A DNA stretch of 64,000 bases from Xenoacremonium recifei. Taxonomy: Eukaryota; Ascomycota; Sordariomycetes; Hypocreales; Nectriaceae. Below are positions 12,630-23,576 of the stretch, in pieces. Position 1 is the first letter of the stretch. Every line of letters begins with the position of its first letter. The stretch is taken from positions 186,001-250,000 of the forward strand of contig WOFQ01000045.1 of assembly GCA_012184525.1 (NCBI GenBank), in the 5' to 3' direction. The position numbers and the translations under genes are program-made. Under the pieces are notes generated by a model, which did not search any database, was not told the DNA's origin, and saw only the letters and a program-made list of their open reading frames with translations.

Positions 12630-13618
12630 ATGGCCGGCGAGAAGCAGCCCAAAGTCCTTCTCTTTGACATTGGCGGTGTTTGTGTAAGTTCACCTTCATG
12701 TTCTTGGACGTGATTTAGTTGAAGAAGCACAGACTTGTGATCTCTGAATGTTTGGATAGCACAAGAAAGGTGGATGTAAGCTCTCATGATTTTCATCATC
12801 TGACCCCTCGCTAGGTTGTCTCTCCCTTCCAGGCGATCCTCGACTACGAACTTCGCCTTGGGATTCCTCCAGGATGGGTCAACTACTCCATCTCAAAAAC
12901 CGCCCCTAATGGGTATTGGCAGCAAATTGAGAGAGGCGAGGTCGCCATGGACGACAACTTCTTCAGAGGATTTAGTTCAGACCTTCACAACCTTCAAAGA
13001 TGGGAAGCCTTCTACAAGCAGCAACAGAGCAAGAATCCCGACTTGCCCAAGGACATCCCGCCTCTTCCGTCAGTTGATGCAAAGTGGCTTTTTGAAGAAA
13101 TGATGGCAGCTGCACATCATCCTGATCCGTGGATGTATCCCGCTTTAAAGAATCTCAAAGCGAGTGGGAAATACATTCTAGCTGCACTGAGCAATACCGT
13201 CATCTTCCCACCCGGCCACAAGCTCTACCTCGAAAACTTTTTCGATGAACCCATACGCAAGCTTTTCGACGTTTTTATCTCGTCGGCTCATGTAGGGATT
13301 CGAAAACCAGATCCCAAAATGTACCACTTCGCTTTGGAAGAAGTCAACAAATACGCAAAGAATTATGCAAATAGAGCGGGGAATCAAGGTCTAGGGTGGG
13401 AGAACGGAGTAAAGCCAAATGAGATCGTGTTCTTGGATGATATCGGCGAGAACCTCAAACAGGCCAGGAAAGAGGGCTTTCGTACTATCAAAGTGAATCT
13501 CGGCAGGGCATTTGAGGCGGTTGATGAGTTGGAACGAGTCACGGGGTTGAAGCTGGCTGGTGACCATCCGAGGATACCGGTGAAGCCAAGACTAGATGAC
13601 CCCAAGGCGAGGATATAG
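12630..13618 (+). CDS. HAD-superfamily hydrolase-like protein (DxGG variant)
   Basis: Exons are 12630..12683 and 12815..13618 (285 aa). The 131-nt intron (donor gtaagt, acceptor gctag) joins FDIGGVC to VVSPFQAIL in phase 0. HAD motifs visible are motif I FDIGGVCV (nucleophile Asp present), motif II LSNT, motif III Lys in GIRKPDPKMY, and motif IV FLDDIGENL. The helical cap between motifs I and II resembles the group of the soluble epoxide hydrolase and ACAD10 N-terminal phosphatase domains. In motif I the Asp two residues after the nucleophile, usually the general acid, is Gly, so normal phosphatase activity is uncertain. The substrate is unknown. Its stop codon is 42 nt from that of the converging methyltransferase gene. 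Confidence 0.88.
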
Positions 13619-13660
13619 AACAAAGAGTAAAGCTTATGAGAGATATGAGCAACTTAGACA

Positions 13661-14494
13661 TCACGCTTTCCTAGCGATATAAATGTACAATATACCAGAG
13701 ATCTCAACCTGGCCGTCGACCGCAGCGTTATCCCATTCCTCCTTGAAAATAAGACGACCCTTGCTTCTGAGCTCATCTGTAACCAGCAATTGCACCATGG
13801 GACCATTCAAGACGTAGTCAAATTGACCATCGGCTTCGCCTGCACTGAGGTATTTGGTGCCCTGACCAGGAATTTCCATGGTATCTGCTCTCTCGACTAC
13901 CAGGCCATGTCGCTCGAGCTTCTGACGAAACGAGTCTATCGAATGAATCCAGCTGCGGTTCGAGGGAAAGGGAAGTCCCATTCTTCTGGCAACTTTCTCC
14001 ATGAACAAACCCGACCGGAGAAATTTCTCACTCGGAAGGTCTATGGCTAGTTTTCCTCCTGGTTTGAGATAAGCATACCAATGAGCTAAGACCTGGTCTG
14101 GGTCTTCGAGGAGAACGAAGGCACTTGAGCAAAGAATGATATCGAAACCGCCTTTGGTCACGCTCTCACACCCTTCTAGATTTGCAATATCATGGAGAAC
14201 CAATTTGAGACGTTTTTTCAAACTTGGATCGGCTTGTTGCTTCTGCTGAGCTACAGCAAGCATGTTGGGCGTAATATCGACACCGACGACGATGCCTTCA
14301 TCCCCCACTCGTTCTGCCGCAATGACAGCCTCCAAGCCGGTGCCACAAGCGAGATCCAGAATACGGTCGCCGGGTTTGATGTCGACCAAGCTCATGAACC
14401 GTCGGCTATACTCGGGATGCCATGATTCTTCATAGTCAGCTGCGCGGGCATTATACATGCGTTGCGCTGACTCGACCTGTGACTCGGAAGGCAT
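13661..14494 (-). CDS. SAM-dependent class I methyltransferase
   Basis: A single exon of 277 aa. A Rossmann-type SAM-binding fold is evident: motif I ILDLACGTGLEAV, acidic post-I VVGVDITPNML, aromatic strand motif FDIILCSSAFVLLEDP, and motif III LKPGGKLAIDLPS. The N-terminal MYNARAADYEESWHPEYS is the usual UbiE/small-molecule methyltransferase lead-in (a YD-x-SW-type motif). There is no signal peptide or membrane segment, so it is probably cytosolic. The acceptor substrate cannot be read from the sequence. It converges on the HAD gene (42 bp between stops) and shares a 1.2-kb divergent upstream region with the T5orf172 gene. Confidence 0.9.
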   Translation of the reverse strand: MPSESQVESAQRMYNARAADYEESWHPEYSRRFMSLVDIKPGDRILDLACGTGLEAVIAAERVGDEGIVVGVDITPNMLAVAQQKQQADPSLKKRLKLVLHDIANLEGCESVTKGGFDIILCSSAFVLLEDPDQVLAHWYAYLKPGGKLAIDLPSEKFLRSGLFMEKVARRMGLPFPSNRSWIHSIDSFRQKLERHGLVVERADTMEIPGQGTKYLSAGEADGQFDYVLNGPMVQLLVTDELRSKGRLIFKEEWDNAAVDGQVEISGILYIYIARKA

Positions 14495-15731
14495 ATTGGT
14501 GACTGGCGTCGGGTGAGGCGACGGTCTCAGAAATTGAAATTCCTTTGAAGGTCTCTGTATTTTCCTTTTTACTTCAAATTAACATTTTCGGCTGAGCATG
14601 ACTGTCGGAGTTATATCTCGCATTTCATCATCTGCTGCATCGCTCTCGTCATTCTGAGACACGAGTTTAGGTCTGGCCGGACTGTTGTTGCCCGATTCGC
14701 TCAATTGGCAAGCCTCTTCTTTCAGTGACCACCAACTTCGACTCTACATCATCAGGTCTCTATCATGACTGCCGAACTTTGATCCGAATTCTAGCGAATT
14801 CAGAAGAAAAGAAGGAAGATCGAGGCAAGCTACTAGCTCGGAACCATACGAGGGTCAACAATGGATTGTCCAGCGGAGTGTCGCAACCCGCAATCAACAC
14901 CATCATGACTTCAGCCCTGCCGGCACATCCGCATCTTCAGCCGCGCACAGCCTCCCTATCTTTGAGTCTTCCATTCGTAGCCATCAGTGTCTGTTCCAGA
15001 ATTAGGCGACCCCGCGTCAACCACCCACAACACACGGAAGGCCTCCCGCGACGCAGCCGCACGACACCAAACAGTCCAGGCTCGAGGCCGATTCCCAGGG
15101 TCAAGTGGAAGAAGCCCTGCTGCGCCTGCTTCCTCCCAGGCTCTCTGGCCTGCCCCTTTAGGCCTACAGAGGGGGGGATCGTGGCTCAGGTGGCCCGTTT
15201 ATGCAGTTGGAACTACCAACGTCTCAGCTAAGTGACCGGGGTACAACCAACAGCCAACCCACTATCTCCAACGCGGGCGCTTAGCAGCCAGCTTCGCAAT
15301 CATGAAGTTGCCATTAAAGACTCATGTGAAAGTGATTCAAAGGCGTGCGACATGTCGACACAGTCAACAAGTGTTGGAATTGGTTGCACGTACGTGATCC
15401 AGAGCAGAACTCTTCATCACCTTCATGGGCCTTTATGAGCTGAGCATCACAATCGCTCGAAACTCCGGGGTTGGAACCGAATCGGTATGGTCCCACTCTC
15501 GTGCAAGGCCTCAGCCCTCGAGGAGGGTCGGCTATGCAGGGCGAGGCCGCTCTCTGAATCCAGGCCAAGCTCCGCGTCCGAATGATCTGCCCAGGCAGTC
15601 CTGCAGCGCTTCAATGCCCTCACCAGACGAGTATATACCCCCTAGGAGAAGACTCCCCTCCCAGATCCCTTCTGGCTCACTATCCTCATTTTCCATCTTC
15701 GTGTTCCAAGTGACTTTTCTTCTGTCTAAAC
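14495..15731. other. Divergent upstream region, methyltransferase / T5orf172 gene
   Basis: About 1.2 kb between two divergent starts. Frames at 14725..15231 and 14987..15235 are open but show no domain, signal or conserved-looking motif, and no convincing intron joins them to another exon. I read this as promoter sequence, possibly with an unrecognised small gene. Confidence 0.45.
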
Positions 15732-16976
15732 ATGGACGCTTCTACTTCGCTGTCATCCTGGCCTGCTACATGCAGCGCTCTTCGTGAGATCCTCAACATC
15801 GACTCCGGCCCCTCCCTAAAATGCCATAGTGAGCTCAAGAGCAGAAGGGGAGAAAGATGCTCAAGAGCCATCAGCAAGCCTAATATCGCTCTCATCTCCG
15901 AGCTCCTCGCTGAGGTTGTCAGTAAAGGCAGCTTGGTCGCTGCTCGAGCAACCCTAGAGAAACTTTCTTGCCTTATCATGTGCAAGCTGAACCATCAAAG
16001 TTCGGGCGAGGGGCAAATGAAAGTTTGGGAGAAGCTTCTACGACCTCTCAAACCGTTGAAAATCAAGGTAGAAGAGGAACAAGAGGCTGCCACTAGCGAC
16101 AAGAGCTGGGATAATCTTCTACAGCGACTGGCATCAATATCTGCCAAGCTGAAGGAAGAACATCGACCTGCTGTCGAAAAGCTCAAGCCTGAATACGCAT
16201 CGGACACACCCAAAGCACCTCCAGAGACACCACCTCGCACCTCAAGACGACGATCATCATCCTCCGTACCGATCTCGCCCTCCTCTTCGAACCTCAAAAC
16301 CACAGGCCCGAAACACACCTTCGAATCCTTCAACGCTCCTAACACCACCATCAATGTCAACCGCAAGATCAAGGGCCTTATCCTCCGGTCTCTCAACCAA
16401 AAAGAGAGCGAGCTCAGAGGCAGCATTTACATCTACACGTTCCCGAGCGACTACCGCAGCAGACAACCCTTCCTCAAGATTGGAAACACGAAACAATTTG
16501 TCGAGAACCGCATGCTGGAGTGGAAGAGGCAATGCGGATACACGCCTCGAGTTCTGAGCCAGTATTCTGTCGACCATCATGTGAAGGTCGAGCGGCTCGT
16601 CCACGCGAACTTGGCGAACTCACGGAAGCGCGAGCTCAACTGTCCCGGCTGCGGAAAGACGCATATGGAATGGTTCGATGTTCAGAACTGCAAAGCTGCT
16701 GAAACGGTTGCGCTCTGGGCGGACTGGATGCGGATGGAGCCGTATGATCAAGAGGGTGTATTGCGAAAGGCTTGGAGAGACAGGCTGGAGATCGTGGATT
16801 TGAACGACCCTGAATGTTGGAAGAAGTTTATTAATGGGAGTGAGGACGAAGATGAGACTGATTCGGAAGCCGATGTTGAGACAAGCGAGGACAGTGTCTG
16901 GGATTCTACTGAGGACAACCAGAGTGACAGCGATTGGGACGATGATGATGTATTTGGTCATGATGATGAGTGTTGA
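15732..16976 (+). CDS. T5orf172 / DUF1766 (GIY-YIG superfamily) domain protein
   Basis: A single exon of 414 aa. The N-terminal ~150 residues are helical and the next ~60 are Ser/Thr/Pro/Arg-rich (PPETPPRTSRRRSSSSVPIS). A T5orf172 domain follows at about 228-330, beginning GSIYIYTFPSD (the GIY-YIG-like first strand) with FLKIGNTKQFVENRMLEWKR (the family K-I-G-x-T and R-x-x-x-W pattern), a Cys pair CPGCGKTH, and EWFDV. The C-terminus is very acidic (DEDETDSEADVETSED, then DWDDDDV). The family is widespread in filamentous fungi. Phage relatives bind DNA and related GIY-YIG folds are nucleases, but no function is established here. It converges with the Zn2Cys6 gene (151 bp between stops). Confidence 0.85.
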   Translation: MDASTSLSSWPATCSALREILNIDSGPSLKCHSELKSRRGERCSRAISKPNIALISELLAEVVSKGSLVAARATLEKLSCLIMCKLNHQSSGEGQMKVWEKLLRPLKPLKIKVEEEQEAATSDKSWDNLLQRLASISAKLKEEHRPAVEKLKPEYASDTPKAPPETPPRTSRRRSSSSVPISPSSSNLKTTGPKHTFESFNAPNTTINVNRKIKGLILRSLNQKESELRGSIYIYTFPSDYRSRQPFLKIGNTKQFVENRMLEWKRQCGYTPRVLSQYSVDHHVKVERLVHANLANSRKRELNCPGCGKTHMEWFDVQNCKAAETVALWADWMRMEPYDQEGVLRKAWRDRLEIVDLNDPECWKKFINGSEDEDETDSEADVETSEDSVWDSTEDNQSDSDWDDDDVFGHDDEC

Positions 16977-17127
16977 AGAGTAACGACAGGTGTTTGAGTA
17001 TGGGCATGGTTCTGGTCGGGAGTTATGGCTTGGTATTTGGAGTTCTATTGTATGGTTTCCTTCTTGTTGATTACATAGTCGTTGGAGATACCCCTTTTAC
17101 ATATTCAATTTCAAGCGATGACACTTC

Positions 17128-19188
17128 TTATCCAAATCCCCAGCTCATATTCCCCCACATGCCCATTACCCAGATATTGGGTTCTTCCTCTTTATCCTCC
17201 TCCACCAGCTCATATGAGTCCTCGTCTTCCAGGAATCCATTGACCATCCTCCCCTCCAGTCTCGCCTTGAAGCCCTCCCTTAGCCACCTCGTCTTCTTTG
17301 CCATCTCCCCTAACCAGCCTCCCATCGCCTCCTCCTCTGCCACACCCCCCACACCCATCTCCCTCGCAAACGTTTCAATACCACTTAGTCTTATCTTCTC
17401 TGCCTCCTCAATGCGTTCTAAGATTCTATCTAGGATCGGTACGAGATCCAGTGTCGTCCGCACCACCGCTACGTCCCAATCTGGTGTATCAATAAGCAGC
17501 AGCCTTGTTGCCATCAACATTACAAACGCGGCCTGCTCTGACGTTAAGACGGAGCGGTATAGAATCGTCTCCGGCGGCTCTGCAAGCAAAAGCTCAAAAT
17601 AGGCCTTCACCGCGTCTAAACAGTTTCGTAGACACAGACTGCGATACATGCTCGGTCCAACACCCTCGCTTTCCAGCTCCTTGACACGGGTCACAGGCTC
17701 ATAAAGTCGCGTAAGCAAGTAGTTTTTCCACAAATGGAACATCGTTTGATGTTCCTGCAGGTCAGGGTGTGCAGCATTTTCGATGGCGCGGTCAATCTCC
17801 GAGCGGAAAGGCCGGCCGCTCCCTTCGAGAAGGAATGCGAACGGACGGGCATGAGTACGCTCATGGGCTTCGCCAAATGCGTTGGTAAGTTTGTCAGAAA
17901 GTTGAATCATCTTGACAGTGCGTTCGAGGAGAAGCATCGAAGGTGAAGGGGAGGATGCAATGAGCGAGGTGCAACAGTGGTTGATATACGGGGAATTAAG
18001 AGGGTTGCGACGGGTGTGCATGTTCGAGTTTCTAGGCGTGTCAGAAGTATCATATTATTTATGGTCATGTGAGTACTTACGCTGACAGGATGCAGAACAC
18101 ACCCAATAGAGTCTTTTGTTCCTCTGCAGAGTGCGGCTTTGAGTTCTGAAGCCTCCTAGCTTTCTCTAGCATGTCTTCTCGATTGGCATCAGAGCTGGGC
18201 TCCTGAAGGGCTTCTCGAGGGATTTTGGTCAAACCAAAACTATGCGCATATCCCAGTGCCAGGTGAGTGAGACTGGTGACCTGTTCGTCGGATATGCGCC
18301 GCACATGTGCCCTATGCCCTGATATTAACGCCAAAGCTACCTGCAAGCAGCAAGAGAGAGTCTTACCAAGCAATGACCACCAATAAGCCTTGGAGAAGGT
18401 CCAGATTTTGCTCATCTTCGACGAACATATGCTGTCCCAAGTAAGCGAGAACATTACGCTTAATCTTGGCCAGTCTTGACTCAGGTAGCGGAGCAGCAAC
18501 CAAGAGGATCGCGCGGAAGAGACACGGGTTGTCCGCGAAGAGATTCTCTGCGCTTTTGCCTTCATCAACCTGAGCAAATGGAAAGTAGGGTATATACTTC
18601 TCCCGGAAGATCTCGAGGATCCTCTCAGTCTGGGTCCAAGTCAGGTTGTATAAGGATACCGACTTAGGATCGGGCCGAGCTTCTCGAAGACGCGTCTCGA
18701 GTGCGGTCGGCTGCGACTGGTCGGAATTCATGATATTTATATTGCGTGTTTCTTGTTGTCGACCTCGAGAAAGTGGTATTCCTTGCTCCCTAGGTAATTG
18801 ATGGCTGTCTTGTTGTCCTAGGATTGCTGTTGTCGACGCAGGTACATGACGGCTGTCATCCGATAAAGACACATCTCTGTAGTCATGAGTAAACAATAAG
18901 CGGAAGGATGGTCGACGCTCTCACCTGTCACCATCTCTAACCCGACGGGGCTTCCGCAAGCTCCTCGTTGCTTGAGAAAGACATTCTATATGTAGGTTCT
19001 CACATCTGCAGCCAGTCAACACATAACAACTGCGACACAAGCGATATCACTTACCGGCGACATGACTGCCCTTCAACTCCGCTCTTCTGAAAGTAACATC
19101 GCGCCTTTGCCTTGGTGCATGGCGCGCAAGCTCTTTGACGCCGTGGAGGGCTCGGCGGTCTGGCTGGGCCTGAACCTGGACCGTTCAT
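17128..19188 (-). CDS. Zn2Cys6 fungal transcription factor
   Basis: Five exons: 19188..19055, 19005..18925, 18876..18367, 18311..18081 and 18031..17128 (619 aa). Introns are 49, 48, 55, 49 and 19 codes are not implied: the four introns measure 49, 48, 55 and 49 nt and all joins keep the frame. The zinc cluster has Cys at residues 21, 24, 31, 43, 46 and 53 (C-x2-C-x6-C-x11-C-x2-C-x6-C), starting RACAPCTKAKARC. It is interrupted by intron 1 between the two halves of CRRC. A basic linker (SLRKPRRVRD) follows, then a helical regulatory region with ILEIFREKYIPYFPF, LLQGLLVVIAW and LALGYAHSFGL, characteristic of the fungal-specific transcription factor domain. It should be a nuclear sequence-specific regulator. 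Its targets are unknown, and nothing nearby forms an obvious regulon. Confidence 0.88.
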
Positions 19189-19823
19189 CGTGGATACAAG
19201 ATGGATGTGATTATCGAATCATGACAAATGAGCTACTAGAGTCAGAAATGGGCCTATTATATTATGTCTTTGTCAAAAAACGTTATAGAAGTTGGAGGGA
19301 CTGATGGTTTGCAGATGAGGTAAGGTTGCGATAGTGTGAAAAGCGGGATAATTTAGCGCATGTCCGGGATAGAGTATACGCGTTATTGCACGTCTTTTGC
19401 TTGTCGGAGCATGTACCTGTAAGCAGTCCCACCACGTCCGAATATGATAATTCAAACAGAGCGGTTCACAGGTTGGCATGGTCATCTCCAAAGATTACAA
19501 GACTCAAACACTTCATTCCAAGCCCCTCCTCCGCTACTTCGTACATGATCTCTCAAAAATCTAAAAACGAAAAATCCCTCCGGGCTTTCAAGCCTCGGAT
19601 GCCTTGAGATCCCCCCCCAACGCCCCAACGCCAAACAATGGTATCTTGAAAAGCAAAGCAAAGTCGAACAAGTTAAAAAAGGGAATTAAAAAAGATTAAA
19701 AGAAAAGAAATTAAAAAAAAGAACAAGAAAAAAAACAAGAAAGCAAACCAAAATCCTAGCAAATGTTCCAGCCCCCCAACGCCACAACTCCCAAATCCCT
19801 CCTCCACGCCCACCACGACTCCC
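19189..19823. other. Intergenic: Zn2Cys6 upstream region and MIZ gene 3' flank
   Basis: About 635 bp. A striking A-rich tract lies at about 19665-19750 (T-rich on the transcribed minus strand) just beyond the MIZ gene stop, consistent with a 3' UTR or polyadenylation region. No coding frame is convincing. Confidence 0.5.
19665..19750. repeat. A-rich low-complexity tract
   Basis: Runs of A interrupted by single G, T or C, such as aattaaaaaaaagaacaag. On the minus strand it is a T-rich stretch about 75 nt downstream of the MIZ gene stop codon. Confidence 0.7.
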
Positions 19824-22800
19824 TCAGTCGTCCAAAATCTCTATGACGGGCGCCGCCGCCCCTTGCTTAGAGTGGCGACGGTCGTCTCCGCCAGCCTGGG
19901 TGCTCGGGCCGGGGGAGTCTTCGAGGAGGTCGTCAGGCTCCTCAATCGCAATCCACGTGCCGTTTGCGTTGACCTTGATCTGCTTGACGCCCGGCCTGCC
20001 ATCCCGGAGGAGTCTGGCCCGGACCTGGACGAAGTACTCGTCAACTAGAAGTTGGTTCGGACGAGCATCCCGCCCGCAAATCGGGCATTTCCAGTGGTCG
20101 ACGGCAGTGGGCTCTTGGTACCAAGCATCTCCCACAAGAGGTGCGAGTCTTGGCTTCGATTTACGTGTCTGTAGCCACGTCTCCAGGTCGAAACACTCCA
20201 TATGGAGGCAGTCAACCCCCCGAACGGGTACGTTGAACATCCTGGCAGTGAACGGGTCGGTGATCGAGATGGTAAATGATGCGTTTTCGATCATGACTTC
20301 GTCTGAGGTCGAACTGCCTAGCCGTCGGCTGATCTCTTGCACTGTGGCTTCAGCTAAAGCATAGTGATTTTCGATCATTGTCCGCAAGGTAGCATGACTG
20401 CGTGTCTCCACTGCCTCGACCGCCACGAAATACGTTCGGCCTGGTATTCGATTGCTTGGGAGGGCGGGCAGGCAGATCTTGATCGTGTTCACACCTTGAA
20501 CTAGATGGTCCGTCAATTCGATTGGGAGGTCCTTCTGGAAGTACTGCTTGCGACGGAGCTGCACCGCTCGGCCGTTGACCTCGAATACGATAAGATCGGG
20601 CCAATACGTTGGAGTGATTACCCAATCCGATTCTTTCACGGTCAAAGTTGTGCTGGGCTTCACGCAAAACCGCAAGCGATAACGCATAGAACCATCGAAG
20701 AACTTGGTATGAGGGATCGAATTCGTGGGAGTCGAGGTGAGGGTTCGTGAGAGTTTTGCGTATAAGTTTGCGGACAAGTCAAAGCTCAGGGTATATGGGC
20801 TCATCCGAGGTTCGATGCGCACAACATCACCGCAAAGACCTTGAACAAACTGATAAAATCGCATAGCGGAAGGCTCGTCAGAGTCCACAGGCTCTGCGGG
20901 GACTCTTTGAGGACTGCGCAAGCCGACCAAATGAAGTCCAACCTGTACACCGCTGGAATCGTGAGGATTCGTCGCAACCTCGTGTTGCGGGATGCGTTGA
21001 ATTTGAGGTAAGATAGGACGACTTGGGTATTGGCCTTGGATATGCTGTTGAGGCGCGGTTGGTAGATTATATGCTTGCGGCTGTGAAGCATGGGGATTCG
21101 GCCATGAAGGGCCAGAGCCTGGAACTTGAGCTGCTTCCGCTCGTCCTTGGGTGACTTGTGCTGCTTGCGCCGGTATGCCCGGAGGTTGCGCGAATTGAGG
21201 CAAATTATTCTGGCCGTTGAACTGATGTTGCACCGTATAGTGGCTCGATGGGTGCCTCTGTGTGTTCTGCATTGTAGCTTGAGAGGGGATCCGTTGCACT
21301 TGGGGTAGACTAGGGGCTGGCGCAGACGTCTGAGATGGTAATGTCATCTGCGGTTGGATAGGCCCAGAAAACACAGCAGATCCCGGCTCAGGGCTAGGAT
21401 ATCTCACGTGCTGGTGAGGGACAGGTCCTGGAAATGGTGGCGCATATGGATTGGAGCCCTGAACAGGCTGAGGTTGAGGCTGACTTGATGCAAGGACAGG
21501 CCGAGCCACGGGCATATTAGAAGCTACGGGTGGCTGGACTTGGACCTGTGCAGGTAGGTTGTAGGTTCGAGACTGCGCGTCAGCTGACCTCTGTACCTGG
21601 AAGCCCTGTTCCTGCAGACCTGGCTGTGGTTGCGAACCTGGTTGCGCTTGGAAGGATGCTCGCGGCTGCATCGTTTGCGTCGTTGGAGCACGGCTCAAAG
21701 CGGGACGCTGTATGTTGGACGGGCCAGGATCTGAGAACTCTCGCGTTAGCTGGTGTATACTCACCTGGGATGTGGTATCTAAGGAAAACTTACTTCTGCG
21801 AGCCTGGTAGCGAGCAACCAGCGCCAGGTATGAGTTCGCAAATCCTTGTCGATTACGCTCTAGTTCTTCAACAGGCATTACCCTTCTCGTAAACTCGATT
21901 TCGGCGGCCACATCGAGACTAAATACGGCACTGAGTTGCTCTCCGCCTGGACCGTCTGGAACCCTGAGGTGTCTCCGGCTGACGGTGAAAAGCATGTGTT
22001 GGAGGTTTGTCGAGGCGCACTTCAGCATATCCATAACTTCCCAGGCCATGAAGGGATAGCCTCGATTCTCGGATAAGCGCAGTAGTGAATGCCAGTAAGT
22101 ATTCAGGCTGAGGAGGAAATCTCCATTCTTGGTCATCACGTAGAAGTAGAATGGGTAGGTCTGCACCGCCTGGTCGAGTGGTAACGGGAACTGAGCGAGA
22201 TACTGTAGGTGCTCTCGAGCAATAAGATCATTCGTTCTAAGAATAATCTGCAAAATCTCAAAGCCCGAATCAACTTTATGAGGAGGCAGCACAGAACCAA
22301 GAGCGGAGTGAACAGCTGTCTGGTCGAGTGACCAAAGACAAAGCAATTGATGAAGTGCCACATAGAAAACATCATGGTCCACGCAGGCTTTGGACAGGAT
22401 CCGGTATCGGGGTTTCTCCGCTTGCCCATCCAGGGCCCGAGCATCACTGAAGGGCAAAACGTGTTGCCTAAGCACCTCGTGCCATTGTTGTGTGACCTCC
22501 TGGAGCTCCTGGGGAGTAGCGTGAAAGGCATTGTTCGGAGCAATGGGTGGATATGAGGAAATATGAGCGGGAACTGCTCGATTTGAAACAGCTTGGGCTG
22601 AAGGTTGACCAACACGATGGTGCTGGGAGATTTGACCAGCCCCAGCTCTAGGTACTGCGGCTGTCGGATTCATTTCCGAGATGCTTTGGTGCATAGTCTG
22701 GGGCTGTGGAACTTGACCCTGGGCATACTGTTGAGTAGGTACCGTTTCAGTTCGATTTTGCAGGTGAGAAGCAAGCGAGCCCCCTCGAGGTTGTGAGGAG

Positions 22801-23576
22801 GCGCCAGGGTTGTTTGGTAACGTATCAGCCCTCGATGAAGGCTGGTTCATGCCCTGAACCCCTTGTGTCATAGCCTGACCAGTTGCGGCAGGTAAGTGTG
22901 AGACATGACTTTGTCCGTTGTTGGTACGAGTAGAAGGACCAGACTGTACTGGATTTGACATCATGGCAAGGCCAGATGTGGACTGTCCTGGGTTCTCAAC
23001 CTGAGTTTGCACAACGGGACTAGCCTCATCAGTGGGAGCCGGTGATGGCAAGTGTTTATCGTTTGGCCTGGCAGCGTCGATTAGCATGGGAAGGAAAAGG
23101 GAATGGTCTAAGTATGAAGCCAAGCGGCGACTTGTTATGTTCTAGGTTGGCATGACATGAAAACAAAGTTGTGGATACGGGATACGCGGTGAGATAAGGC
23201 TGAGATGCGCAAGAATACAAAAAAAAAAGAAACACATGAAAAATACATACCGGTTCGGGTCGGAGGCTCCTGCTCCTTTGTCGGCTCCTTGCTGCACTAG
23301 ATCAGCACCAAGCAGCTGGGTTGAGTCGTTTTGACGGCCGGTAGGGCCTGCAGGTCGACCGCGTTTGCGCACGCCGGATGTTCTTATGCTTTGACCAGCT
23401 GCTGAAGGAGTAGCGGTTGCCGGACTTGCTTGAGGATTTGCCATCCATGCGTGACGATGGCCGCCTCCCATGAAGGCGTTTAGAGTCTGATTAGACTGCC
23501 TAACTTGAGACGCCTCGGTAGAAAGAGGAGGACGGGAAGGCCCTGACGACGAGGAGCCAGGCGGATCGTTCATCAT
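19824..23576 (-). CDS. MIZ/SP-RING zinc finger protein (PIAS-like SUMO E3 candidate)
   Basis: Exons are 23576..23251, 23067..21794 and 21730..19824 (1168 aa). Intron 1 is 183 nt and joins DPNR to PNDKHLP. Intron 2 (21731..21793) is 63 nt with donor gtaagt, branch GCTAAC and acceptor ctcag, but no stop codon, so it can be mistaken for coding. The N-terminus has an AT-hook-like RKRGRPAGP. Long Gln/Pro/Ser-rich disordered stretches follow. A beta-rich region (DLIVFEVNGRAV, LVQGVNTIKICLP) precedes the SP-RING at about 1030-1095, with VDCLHMECFD and WKCPICGRDARPNQL giving the C-x-H-x2-C and C-x2-C ligands. The protein ends VIEILDD, which looks like a SUMO-interaction motif. It is probably nuclear. 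SUMO ligase activity is inference from the SP-RING family (Siz/PIAS). Confidence 0.88.
21731..21793 (-). other. 63-nt stopless intron in the MIZ gene
   Basis: On the minus strand the donor is gtaagt, the branch sequence GCTAAC and the acceptor ctcag. Length is divisible by three and the frame stays open, so retention would add 20-21 residues at residues ~534-554. Splicing changes the junction to ..ARRNPGPSN. Confidence 0.7.

Noticed and set aside
14725..15235. Plus-strand frames upstream of the T5orf172 gene as a gene
   Set aside because: No recognisable content and no junction that joins them in phase.
18343..18366. 24-nt intron in the Zn2Cys6 gene (gtaaga to ttgcag)
   Set aside because: It is too short to splice and gives the wrong phase; the acceptor at catag (18312-18316) keeps the frame.
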